Source: Alphaproteobacteria bacterium (GTDB taxonomy: Bacteria > Pseudomonadota > Alphaproteobacteria > Rhizobiales > CAJQND01). Taken from it: 57,702 bases of DNA. The stretch lies in the NCBI GenBank assembly GCA_024227565.1, contig JAAEUE010000057.1, positions 1-57,702 on the forward strand, given 5' to 3'. Under the pieces are notes generated by a model. That model was not told where the DNA came from, made no database searches, and was given only the letters and a program-made list of their open reading frames with translations. A program made the position numbers and the translations under genes. Positions 26,044-38,283 of this stretch are shown here, piece after piece; the stretch's first letter is position 1, and each line of letters starts with the position of its first letter.

Positions 26044-27606
26044 TCACCAGGCGAGGTTTACGGCGATGAGGGCCAATGCGGCCGCGCCGAGCCACAGGGC
26101 CGCGCGGGTGGGCCAATTGTGCTTGGACTGGGCCGCCGCCAAGGCTTCCGTGGTCTCCGCATCAAGCCGCAGGCCGCCTTGCGAGGCCATCTCGCCCAAC
26201 ATATGGGCGGTCCGGCCGGCTTCTGCCAGTACTTCGGGCAAATCGCCCATCACCCTGCCCAGCATCAGGGCACCTTCAGCGGCATCCTGCATACGGCCTT
26301 CCGGCCCAAGCTTGGCTTCGATCCACTGGCGCACAACCGGTTCAGCTGCTTCCCACATGTTGAGTTTGGGGTTGAGCGTGCGGGCCACACCTTCAACCAC
26401 AACCATGGTCTTCTGCAGCAACAGGAGCTGAGGCTGGGTTTCCATATGGAACCGCTCGGTAACCTGGAAGAGCTGGCCGAGCAGCTTGGCCATGGAGATC
26501 TCATCGGCATTGCGGTCCATCAACGGCTCGCCAATGGAACGCAAGGCTTGCGAAAACGTCGCCACATCCTGATTGGCGGGCACGTAGCCTGCATCAAAGT
26601 GCACTTGCGAGACCCGGTCATAGTTGCGGGTGATGAAACCGTAGAGGATTTCGGCCAGGAACATCCGGTCCTTGGGGCTAAGACGCCCGATAATGCCATA
26701 GTCCACGGCCACCAGGGTGCCGTCACTTTCCACGAACAGGTTGCCCTGGTGCATGTCGGCATGGAACACGCCGTCGCGGATTGCATGACGCAGAAAGCTC
26801 TGGATCACCGTGTCGCCCAGGGTTTCCAGATGATGTCCGGCCTTCTTTACCGCAGGAACATCGGACACCGGCACACCGCCGATCCATTCCAAGGTCAAAA
26901 CCCGTTTTCCGGTGCGGGTCCAATCCACGCTGGGCACCCGAAAGCCGGGATCCTCAGCAGTGTTCTGCGCCATTTCGGAGATGGCGGCCGCTTCCATGCG
27001 CAGGTCCATCTCGATCTTTACCGAATCTGCCAGGGTTTGCACCGCTGCAACTGGGCGCAATCGCCGGGCTTCCGCGCTAAATCGCTCGGCCAAGCGGGCA
27101 GCAAAGAAGAAACTGTCCAGCTCGCTGGCGAACTTGGCCTCAATCCCGGGCCGCAGCACCTTAACGGCAACGTCCTGGCCTTCGGTGGTCTTTGCCTTGT
27201 GCACCTGGGCGATTGAGGCCGCTGCAACGGGTGGGCTGATCTCGCTGAACATTGTGGTCCAGGGCGCGCCCAGGGCGGCATCGATTTCCTTCAAGGCCAG
27301 GGAGTGCTCGAACGGCGCCATCTTGTCTTGCAGTTCAGACAACTCGATGGCCCGTTCAGTGCCCACCACATCGGCCCGGGTCGCCAGGAACTGGCCCAGC
27401 TTGATGTAGGTCGGCCCAAGCTCGGTGAGGGCGCTCGCCAGAGGGCTTCCGGCGGTATCGGGCGCATTGCCCATGCCGCCGATCTTGTAGGCGAACCGCG
27501 CTGGTGCCGGCATCTCGTCCAGATGCTCTTCAGGGATCACCTTGTGGCGGGCAATCACCCGGCCGGCCCGCGCCAGGCGGTACATATGCGTTATCGGCCC
27601 AAACAT
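26044..27606 (-). CDS. ubiB: UbiB-family atypical kinase/ATPase for ubiquinone synthesis
   Basis: A 520-residue member of the ABC1/ADCK/UbiB family, needed for ubiquinone production and thought to act as an ATPase on membrane quinone intermediates. The family KxGQ motif is in TYIKLGQFLATRAD. The nucleotide loop is the Ala-rich AAASIAQVHKA. A catalytic-loop-like FHADMHQGNLFV and the metal site VDYGIIGRLSP follow. A hydrophobic helix near the C-terminus (ALWLGAAALALIAVNLAW) should anchor it to the inner membrane. It starts 10 bp after ubiE. Confidence 0.95.
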   Translation of the reverse strand: MFGPITHMYRLARAGRVIARHKVIPEEHLDEMPAPARFAYKIGGMGNAPDTAGSPLASALTELGPTYIKLGQFLATRADVVGTERAIELSELQDKMAPFEHSLALKEIDAALGAPWTTMFSEISPPVAAASIAQVHKAKTTEGQDVAVKVLRPGIEAKFASELDSFFFAARLAERFSAEARRLRPVAAVQTLADSVKIEMDLRMEAAAISEMAQNTAEDPGFRVPSVDWTRTGKRVLTLEWIGGVPVSDVPAVKKAGHHLETLGDTVIQSFLRHAIRDGVFHADMHQGNLFVESDGTLVAVDYGIIGRLSPKDRMFLAEILYGFITRNYDRVSQVHFDAGYVPANQDVATFSQALRSIGEPLMDRNADEISMAKLLGQLFQVTERFHMETQPQLLLLQKTMVVVEGVARTLNPKLNMWEAAEPVVRQWIEAKLGPEGRMQDAAEGALMLGRVMGDLPEVLAEAGRTAHMLGEMASQGGLRLDAETTEALAAAQSKHNWPTRAALWLGAAALALIAVNLAW

Positions 27607-27616
27607 GTGCGCCCGC

Positions 27617-28411
27617 TCAAATCTTCCAGCCGGAATGCAGCGCCACGATGCCGCCGGACATGTTGCGGTGCTTCACATTATCAAACCCGGCCTGGCCCAT
27701 CATGTGCTTGAAGGTGTCCTGGTCGGGAAATTTCCGGATGGACTCAACCAGATAGCGATAAGGCTGGCCGTCGCCGGTCACCACTTTGCCAATGGCCGGC
27801 ACCGCGGTGAAGGAATAGGCATCATAAAGCGTGTCGAGGCCTGGAATATCGACCTTTGAGAACTCCAGGCACAAGAACCGCCCGCCTGGCTTCAAGACCC
27901 GGAAGGCCTCTTCCAGCGCCTTGTCAATATGGGTGACATTGCGAATGCCGAACGCGATTGTGTAGGCATCGAACTCACCATCCTCAAAAGGCAGGGCTTC
28001 CGCGTTACCCACCGTAAAACGGCATTGCTTGTCATAAGCCCGTTTGCGGGCCCGTTTGCGGCCCTCGGTGATCATGGCGTGATTGATGTCGCACACGGTC
28101 ATTTGAGTGCCGCGGCCCGCCTCATCGGCAATCCGGAACGAGATATCGCCCGTGCCGCCAGCCACATCCAGCACTTTGAAGGCCCGGTCGCCGCGCGGTG
28201 GGCTCAGCCAGTCGATCATGGCGTCTTTCCACAGCCGGTGCAGGCCGCCGGACATCAGATCGTTCATCTGGTCGTACTTTTCAGCCACCCTTGAGAACAC
28301 GTCATTGACGCGCCCCTGCTTTTCGGCTTCATCCACTGTTTGAAAGCCGAAATGCGCCTGGGGTCCCTGGTCTTGGCCGGGGGATGAGCTGGTATTTGAA
28401 CCCTTGGTCAT
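27617..28411 (-). CDS. ubiE: Demethylmenaquinone/ubiquinone C-methyltransferase UbiE
   Basis: A SAM-dependent C-methyltransferase of ubiquinone (and menaquinone) synthesis. The open frame continues far upstream, antisense to mutM. I place the start at the ATG at 28411 ([10 protein letters not shown]), just before the family sequence [23 protein letters not shown], giving 264 residues. SAM motif I is [25 protein letters not shown] and the C-terminal [13 protein letters not shown] are further signatures. It leads ubiE-ubiB-coaBC-dut-moeB and is divergent from mutM. Confidence 0.95.
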   Translation of the reverse strand: MTKGSNTSSSPGQDQGPQAHFGFQTVDEAEKQGRVNDVFSRVAEKYDQMNDLMSGGLHRLWKDAMIDWLSPPRGDRAFKVLDVAGGTGDISFRIADEAGRGTQMTVCDINHAMITEGRKRARKRAYDKQCRFTVGNAEALPFEDGEFDAYTIAFGIRNVTHIDKALEEAFRVLKPGGRFLCLEFSKVDIPGLDTLYDAYSFTAVPAIGKVVTGDGQPYRYLVESIRKFPDQDTFKHMMGQAGFDNVKHRNMSGGIVALHSGWKI

Positions 28412-28492
28412 ATTGCGCTGCACACTAACGGATGTGCACGCCAATGACCATGCAATGTTTGTCGCTTGGTGAAGAGGATAGAGCGGAAATCC

Positions 28493-29392
28493 ATGCCCGA
28501 ACTTCCCGAAGTTGAGACCGTATGCCGGGGCCTTGAGCCGGTCATGGCGGGCCGTGTGCTCAAATCGGTCACACTGCGGCGGAAAAACCTGCGCTTCCCC
28601 TTCCCCAAGGACATGGCAAGGCGGCTGCAGGGCAAGCGCATTGAGACCATGACCCGCCGGGCCAAGTACATTTTGGCCCGCATTGAAGGCGGCGACATCC
28701 TGCTTATGCATCTGGGCATGTCCGGGCGCTTCACCATTCACACGCCTGGTGGTGAAATCCCGGGCAAACCGGGGGTCTTTCGCTATGAGATGCCCGAAGG
28801 CAGCCCCACCGGCGACGGCCCCCATGACCATGTAATCTTCCTGATGGCCGACGGCACCCGCATTGTCTACACCGATCATCGGCGTTTTGGGGTTATGGAT
28901 CTGTTTGCCGAGGCTGAAGCCGATCGGCACAAGCTTCTTGGTGCCCTGGGGGTTGAACCCATGGGCAATCAACTGACGGGGGCGTACCTAAATCAAGCCT
29001 TCAGAACCAAAAATTCTCCGCTCAAGTCCGCCTTGCTGGATCAAAAGATCATCGCCGGTCTGGGCAACATATATGTCTGTGAGGCGCTCTATCGCTCGGG
29101 CCTCTCGCCGCGCCGCTTGGCGCACACCATAACCGCCGAATCTGGCCCCACGGAACGGATTGAGCGTCTGGTGCGCATCATTCGGGACGTTATTGGCGAG
29201 GCTATTGAGGCTGGAGGCTCCACATTGCGCGATTATGCGCGAGCAGACGGTGAATTGGGTTACTTCCAGCACAGTTTCCAGGTCTATGACCAAGAGGGCG
29301 AGCCTTGCCGCACGCCCGGTTGCGGCCGGGAGATAACACGGATAGTGCAGTCGGGCCGTTCAACCTTTTATTGCCCGTCCTGCCAAAAATAA
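28493..29392 (+). CDS. mutM: Formamidopyrimidine-DNA glycosylase (Fpg)
   Basis: A base-excision repair enzyme that removes 8-oxoguanine and formamidopyrimidines and cuts at the resulting abasic site. The ATG at 28493 is fixed by the required [10 protein letters not shown], where Pro2 is the nucleophile after Met removal and Glu3 assists. Lys in RRAKYIL and the helix-two-turn-helix follow. The C-terminal zinc finger has four Cys (CRTPGCG...YCPSCQK). The product is 299 residues. It is divergent from ubiE, an order conserved in the class. Confidence 0.97.
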   Translation: MPELPEVETVCRGLEPVMAGRVLKSVTLRRKNLRFPFPKDMARRLQGKRIETMTRRAKYILARIEGGDILLMHLGMSGRFTIHTPGGEIPGKPGVFRYEMPEGSPTGDGPHDHVIFLMADGTRIVYTDHRRFGVMDLFAEAEADRHKLLGALGVEPMGNQLTGAYLNQAFRTKNSPLKSALLDQKIIAGLGNIYVCEALYRSGLSPRRLAHTITAESGPTERIERLVRIIRDVIGEAIEAGGSTLRDYARADGELGYFQHSFQVYDQEGEPCRTPGCGREITRIVQSGRSTFYCPSCQK

Positions 29393-29478
29393 CGCCCGCA
29401 GCATGAAAAGAGGCTTGCAGAGCTGCTCCAAAAAAGGCTCTATGCGGCCCGAAATTCAACATCGGGAGAGATCACCCC

Positions 29479-30252
29479 ATGGCATATGAGACAATTCTTG
29501 TAGATACAAAGGGCAAGGTTGGCGTGATCACGCTGAACCGGCCGAAGGTCTTGAATGCACTCAGCCTGGATTTGAGCGGCGAGCTGTGTGCGGCCCTTGC
29601 AGATTTCGACGCCGACGAAAAGGTCGGCTGCATTGTGATCACCGGCAGCGAGAAGGCGTTTGCCGCCGGCGCCGACATCACTGAAATGCAGACCATGACC
29701 TATATGGACGCCTACGGGAGCGATTTCGGCGCAAATTGGGACCAGGTTTCGAAAACCCGCAAGCCCGTTATCGCGGCCGTATCGGGCTATGCCCTAGGCG
29801 GTGGCTGCGAACTGGCGATGATGTGCGACATGGTGTTTGCCTCAGATACCGCCAAATTCGGTCAGCCAGAGATCACCCTCGGGGTGATGCCGGGTTTGGG
29901 CGGCACGCAGCGCCTCACCCGGTTTGTGGGTAAATCCAAGGCCATGGATCTGTGCCTCACCGGCCGCATGATGGATGCCGAAGAGGCCGAACGCGCAGGG
30001 CTCGTGGCCCGCGTGGTCGCTGGAGACAAGCTGATGGACGAGGTTATGGAGGCGGCCGACAAAATTGCCTCATTCTCCTTGCCCATTTTGATGATGACCA
30101 AGGAAGCTGTGAACAGATCCTATGAAACCACACTCACAGAGGGGGTTCGCTTCGAGCGCCGGTTGTTCCAGTCGATGTTCGCAACCGAAGACCAGTCTGA
30201 GGGCATGACGGCGTTTGTTGAGAAGCGCAAAGCCAATTTCCAGAACAAGTAA
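29479..30252 (+). CDS. Enoyl-CoA hydratase (crotonase family, both catalytic Glu present)
   Basis: A 257-residue crotonase-fold hydratase for fatty-acid or related acyl-CoA oxidation. The oxyanion-hole segment AFAAGADI is followed by [14 protein letters not shown], with the first catalytic Glu, and [15 protein letters not shown], with the second. The ending [13 protein letters not shown] is typical. It sits between mutM and rpsT, a place where alphaproteobacteria often carry this gene. Contrast the crotonase at 40687, which lacks both Glu residues. Confidence 0.93.
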   Translation: MAYETILVDTKGKVGVITLNRPKVLNALSLDLSGELCAALADFDADEKVGCIVITGSEKAFAAGADITEMQTMTYMDAYGSDFGANWDQVSKTRKPVIAAVSGYALGGGCELAMMCDMVFASDTAKFGQPEITLGVMPGLGGTQRLTRFVGKSKAMDLCLTGRMMDAEEAERAGLVARVVAGDKLMDEVMEAADKIASFSLPILMMTKEAVNRSYETTLTEGVRFERRLFQSMFATEDQSEGMTAFVEKRKANFQNK

Positions 30253-30411
30253 GCATTACTTAGGCCCAACAGCTTATTGACGCTGGGCCTAAGGGCCTTT
30301 ATAAGCCCGCGGAACGAAGACTGTGGTGTTGATGGACTTGCCGCAGCCACAACTCGTGCCCAACCCAAATTTTGTCTGCCCAAAGGGGCCAGACCCAGGA
30401 AACACTAGACT

Positions 30412-30678
30412 ATGGCCAATACACGTTCTGCCAAGAAGGCAATCCGCAAAATGGAGCGCCAGACCGATGTGAACAAAGCTCGGCGCAGCCGCACCCGGAC
30501 TTCGGTCCGCAAAGTTGAAGAGGCCATTGCCTCTGGCGACAAGGATGCAGCAGCCGCAGCATTGAAGGCTGCACAGCCTGAATTGATGCGCAGTGCCCAG
30601 AAGGGCGTGATGCACAAAAATGTTGCATCGCGAAAGGTCTCACGGCTCTCAAGCCGTATCGCGTCCATGTCGGCCTGA
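30412..30678 (+). CDS. rpsT: 30S ribosomal protein S20
   Basis: An 88-residue basic protein of the small subunit that binds 16S rRNA. It starts [18 protein letters not shown] and ends [19 protein letters not shown], the standard S20 pattern. A strong terminator lies 30 bp downstream, so it is transcribed separately from dnaA. Confidence 0.97.
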   Translation: MANTRSAKKAIRKMERQTDVNKARRSRTRTSVRKVEEAIASGDKDAAAAALKAAQPELMRSAQKGVMHKNVASRKVSRLSSRIASMSA

Positions 30679-30707
30679 TATCAAGACCTTAGACAATCGC
30701 CTATGAC

Positions 30708-30736
30708 GGCGCGCACTCTGTGCGCGCCTTTTTTTT
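30708..30736 (+). terminator. Rho-independent terminator of rpsT
   Basis: A perfect 9-bp stem GGCGCGCAC/GTGCGCGCC with a TCT loop is followed by eight Ts. Confidence 0.95.
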
Positions 30737-31641
30737 GAGACTATTTCAGTCTGCAAAATCTAGAATTTCATCTGCATATTGATTTAATTCTTATTTTTTC
30801 GCGTTGAATCAACGTCTTACAGGATAAGATAAAATCTTTACGGAAAAAAACGGCCAAAATTTGAACGACCCAGCGAAAAAAGGCAGGAAATTGCCAAAAA
30901 TTCTAGGGCGTGGCCCTTCAGACACAGTCATCCGAATCAGTAAAGAGAGTCAACGATTTGCGTGACGGCCATGGCCTATGGAGAGTGCCTCCGTGGCAAT
31001 AAAATTTAATCTGTTTACGGAACATTGCGAGTATCCCATTGCCTGTCCCGCGTGGCCCGTTGTAAGGTCATTTTCAACGCGTGGGGACACCAGCAACAAT
31101 GATTACAGGCTGGTCGGGACAATGGTAATTGCCAAGCAACGGTAGTTTACCGTCTGTCTTAGCACACCACGCGGGTACGGCATACGCCGGACATATAATA
31201 ATGAGAAACGGCGTATTGCCCGTCATAGTGGCTGGGTAGAAACTCTGTATGTAGGTTGAGTGCTCGCTCTGCGAGAATGCTTACGTGTGTCCGGTTGTGA
31301 GAATGTGGGGATCAAGCGGTTCGAACTCGGATCTGCACGGTTCTTGATTGATGCAACGCCGATCGCGACTGATCGGCTGTCATATGGGCGTTGGGGCGCC
31401 GGAAATGGAGGATTAAAACTGCAGAACGCGGCCTGCTTGGACCAATCATTTTAGACCGGGTGCTAAGCGTAGGGTTTGGGCCGTTACAGATGCGGATCGA
31501 AAATCACAGAAATTGTCGAGTTTTAGAGTGAGTCCGGAAAATGGCTACTGGGCGAGGCCATCCGGCGGCATCCACAGGTGGGTGCTGATAACGAAAAAGA
31601 CTAATCAAAAGACTAATCACTTGTGCGGGCGATCATTGACA
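30737..31641. other. Long non-coding region between rpsT and dnaA
   Basis: About 900 bp without a convincing gene. The first part (30740-30910) is strikingly AT-rich for this genome, with runs such as TTTAATTCTTATTTTTTCGC and several A-tracts. The middle part is GC-neutral. It probably holds the dnaA promoter and leader and could be an origin or a replication-control region. I found no perfect DnaA box here, only partial ones (for example ATCCACA near 31570). The weak ORF at 31260-31454 has no features of a gene. Confidence 0.5.
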
Positions 31642-33144
31642 ATGAACACGAATGACTTTGACGGAAATCCGGGGCCAGAACGACGCGGGGAGGAACGAGC
31701 AATCGATAAGGGTGGATTGCAAAAGAAATGGGACAAGATTGACCAAAGACTGAGAGCTGAACTGGGCGAAGAGCTTTTCGCCAGCTGGTTCGCCAGAATG
31801 GAACCAGAAGAAGTGGTTGGGACCAAGCTCGTGGTCTCGCTGCCAACCCGTTTTCTACAAAACTGGGTTCGGACGCACTACTATGACAGGCTCCTGAAGA
31901 TCGTTGACACGGTCTATGGCGATATTGATACGGTTTCCGTGAAGGTTAGAGCCAGGGGTGTGCCGGTTCGCACGACCAGTCAGGCTCAGGCCGCCGCATT
32001 CGATCAGCCGCCCTCCTCAAACAGCACCGGAAACAATGGACGCGATCGCGTTGGATCACCTGGTGTTCTGCGCGACGGCGGCGCTCCGGATGACCGTGGC
32101 TCCACCCTCGACCACAATTTCACCTTCGAGACCTTCATTTCCGGCCCCTCCAACTCGTTGGCCTATTCTGCAGCCAGGCGTGTGTCGGACACAGCACCGG
32201 GCTTGCCGGTGAGTTTCAACCCTCTCTACCTGCATGCCAATGCGGGATTGGGCAAAACCCATCTGCTCCACGCCATCTCCTGGCGTATCCGCCAGATACA
32301 TCCAAGCCGGAAGGTTCTGTATCTCACCGCAGAGCGGTTCATGTATCACTTCCTGGGGGCCCTGAAGGCACGCGATGTGTTGCCGTTCAAGGACTACTTC
32401 CAGTCTGTCGATGTGCTGCTCATTGATGATTTCCAGTTCCTGCAGGGCAAATCCATGCAGCAGGAGTTCTGCCACACCTTCAACTCCCTGGTGGACATGA
32501 AGCGGCAGGTCATTGTTGCAGCGGACTTGCCACCGGCACAGCTGGAAAGCATCGATGGCCGCATGCGGTCCCGTCTTGCCGGCGGCCTGGTGGTTGACGT
32601 CCAGGCACCGGACCTTGATTTACGCCGCCGCATCCTGCGGACGCGGCTGGATGGTGCATTGACCAAAGATGCCTCCATCTCGATCTCCGATGAAGTGCTG
32701 GAGTTCGTGGCAAACCGCATTACCGGCGGTGGGCGCGAGCTGGAAGGTGCGCTCAACCGCATCATCGCCAGCCAGATTCACGTGCGCGCACCGCTCACAG
32801 TGGATCAAGCGGCTTTGGCGTTGCGCGATCTGGTGCGCACCACCGATATTCAACGCATCAAGATTGACGATATCTTGAAGGTGGTCGGGCGGCACTACAA
32901 CGTGCCGAAGGCAGACTTGCTCTCGCCGCGGCGGGCCCGGTCCATCGTTCGGCCTCGTCAAATCGGCATGTATCTGGCCAAGACGCTCACAACCCGGTCT
33001 CTGCCGGAAATCGGCAGGCGTTTCGGCGGGCGCGATCATAGTACAGTGCTCCACGCTGTGCGTAAGATCGAGGAGCTGATGCAGGCAGACGAGAAACTGT
33101 CACGGGAAGTGACCATGCTGGTTCGCTTGCTTGAGCAGCAATAA
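31642..33144 (+). CDS. dnaA: Chromosomal replication initiator DnaA
   Basis: The AAA+ initiator that binds DnaA boxes and opens the origin. I chose the ATG at 31642 (MNTNDFDGNPG); the frame extends upstream but without family sequence. Domain I is visible (KKWDKIDQRLRAELGEELFASWF), followed by a variable linker of about 70 residues. The AAA+ core has Walker A NAGLGKTHLLHA and Walker B LLIDDFQFLQG. The C-terminal DNA-binding helix-turn-helix signature is GGRDHSTVLHAVRKIEEL. The protein is 500 residues. dnaN, recF and gyrB follow on the same strand. Confidence 0.97.
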   Translation: MNTNDFDGNPGPERRGEERAIDKGGLQKKWDKIDQRLRAELGEELFASWFARMEPEEVVGTKLVVSLPTRFLQNWVRTHYYDRLLKIVDTVYGDIDTVSVKVRARGVPVRTTSQAQAAAFDQPPSSNSTGNNGRDRVGSPGVLRDGGAPDDRGSTLDHNFTFETFISGPSNSLAYSAARRVSDTAPGLPVSFNPLYLHANAGLGKTHLLHAISWRIRQIHPSRKVLYLTAERFMYHFLGALKARDVLPFKDYFQSVDVLLIDDFQFLQGKSMQQEFCHTFNSLVDMKRQVIVAADLPPAQLESIDGRMRSRLAGGLVVDVQAPDLDLRRRILRTRLDGALTKDASISISDEVLEFVANRITGGGRELEGALNRIIASQIHVRAPLTVDQAALALRDLVRTTDIQRIKIDDILKVVGRHYNVPKADLLSPRRARSIVRPRQIGMYLAKTLTTRSLPEIGRRFGGRDHSTVLHAVRKIEELMQADEKLSREVTMLVRLLEQQ

Positions 33145-33183
33145 ACAATTCGGACGCTGGGGTTAACTCCCTAGCGCCCGAGG

Positions 33184-33192
33184 TTATCCACA
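33184..33192 (+). promoter_or_regulatory. Perfect DnaA box between dnaA and dnaN
   Basis: TTATCCACA matches the consensus box exactly. It lies 40 bp after the dnaA stop and 126 bp before dnaN, so it may control dnaN or be part of a replication-control region. It is the only perfect box I found in this part of the window. Confidence 0.65.
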
Positions 33193-33317
33193 GCGCCCTG
33201 CCCTCGATCTGTCTGAAAACTGGCGTCTTGCATCTGACCGTGAGAAAAGCCAAAGTGTGCGGCCCTTATGCCGGATGATTCCAACGGATAATCCTAATTC
33301 GGAGCGATACCTAAAAA

Positions 33318-34436
33318 ATGCGCGTGACGATTGAACGAGCCGATTTGCTGAGAACTCTGACCCATGTGCAGAGCGTTGTGGAACGGCGCAACACCATTCC
33401 GATCCTGTCGAACCTGCTGATCAAGGCTGATGGCGCAGGCGTTCAGCTTTCAGCTACCGATTTGGACATTGAAGTGGTCGAAACATCGTCCGCAGAGATC
33501 GCGCAACCGGGCGCGACCACGGCGCCGGCCCACATGATGTATGACATCGTGCGCAAACTCCCAGATGGCGCTCAGCTTGAAATCACCCAAGGGCCTGATG
33601 AGAACCGGCTGGCAATATTTGCCGGACGATCTCGTTTTTCTCTTGCAGCTTTGCCGGCTGAAGATTTCCCCGATTTGGCGACGGGTGACATGACTCATTC
33701 CTTCACGCTCGCCGCGGCAGATCTGAAAGGACTAATCGAAAAGACGCGATTTGCCATTTCCACCGAGGAGACCCGGTACTACTTGAACGGTATTTACCTG
33801 CATGCAGTTGACGCCGACCAAGGCCCAATGCTTAGAGCTGTGGCCACGGACGGACACCGGCTAGCGCAAGTTCAAGTGGCCCTGCCGGCCGGAGCAAAGG
33901 ACATGCCCGGCATTATCGTTCCACGCAAAACCGTTCAGGAACTCTCAAAACTCATCGAGGACACAGAATCAGAGATCGACATTTCTCTGTCAGCCTCCAA
34001 AATCCAATTCTCCATCGGCAATGTTGTTCTGACCTCCAAACTGATCGACGGCACCTTCCCAGATTATGAGCGGGTGATCCCCAAGGACAACGACAAGGCG
34101 CTTGAGGTTGACACCAAGCTGTTCTCGCAAGCTGTAGATCGTGTCTCGACCATCAGTGCGGAGAAAGGGCGGGCGATCAAGCTCAACCTGGAGGCGGACA
34201 AGATCATTCTGACCGTGAACAACCCGGATTCCGGTTCTGCTGAAGAAGAAGTTGCCGCCGGCTATTCCTCAGATCCTATCGAGATCGGGTTTAATTCGCG
34301 CTATCTCCTAGACATTGCCAGCCAGTTTGGCGGCGACACCGCAACCTTCATGCTGTCTGATGCCGGCTCGCCCACAGTGGTGCGTGACGGCACCGACGAA
34401 ACGGCCCTTTACGTGCTGATGCCCATGCGGGTGTGA
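33318..34436 (+). CDS. dnaN: DNA polymerase III beta sliding clamp
   Basis: The ring-shaped processivity clamp of the replisome, 372 residues in three similar domains. It starts MRVTIERADLLRTLTHVQSVVERRNTIPILSN (quoted in parts), the family N-terminus, and contains the RFSLAALPAEDFPDL segment. The end YVLMPMRV is the conserved C-terminus that forms part of the partner-binding cleft. It lies between dnaA and recF in the classic order. Confidence 0.97.
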   Translation: MRVTIERADLLRTLTHVQSVVERRNTIPILSNLLIKADGAGVQLSATDLDIEVVETSSAEIAQPGATTAPAHMMYDIVRKLPDGAQLEITQGPDENRLAIFAGRSRFSLAALPAEDFPDLATGDMTHSFTLAAADLKGLIEKTRFAISTEETRYYLNGIYLHAVDADQGPMLRAVATDGHRLAQVQVALPAGAKDMPGIIVPRKTVQELSKLIEDTESEIDISLSASKIQFSIGNVVLTSKLIDGTFPDYERVIPKDNDKALEVDTKLFSQAVDRVSTISAEKGRAIKLNLEADKIILTVNNPDSGSAEEEVAAGYSSDPIEIGFNSRYLLDIASQFGGDTATFMLSDAGSPTVVRDGTDETALYVLMPMRV

Positions 34437-34495
34437 CGTCCCAAATCTATTGAATTTCCTTGCGATTCAGGGGCTTTCACCCCATATGTTGCAGT

Positions 34496-38278
<3,783 letters not shown>

Positions 38279-38283
38279 GATTT

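Noticed and set aside
24722..26431. 569-residue plus-strand ORF
   Set aside because: It is wholly antisense to dut, coaBC and part of ubiB. Its Arg/His/Gly-rich composition is typical of a shadow frame in GC-rich DNA.
26119..27216. 365-residue plus-strand ORF opposite ubiB
   Set aside because: Antisense shadow of a clear ubiB with no recognisable features.
28412..28972. Upstream extension of ubiE
   Set aside because: The frame is open but lies antisense to mutM and has no UbiE sequence. The ATG at 28411 directly precedes family homology.
31260..31454. 64-residue ORF before dnaA
   Set aside because: No ribosome site, no hydrophobic or domain features, and it lies within a likely regulatory region.
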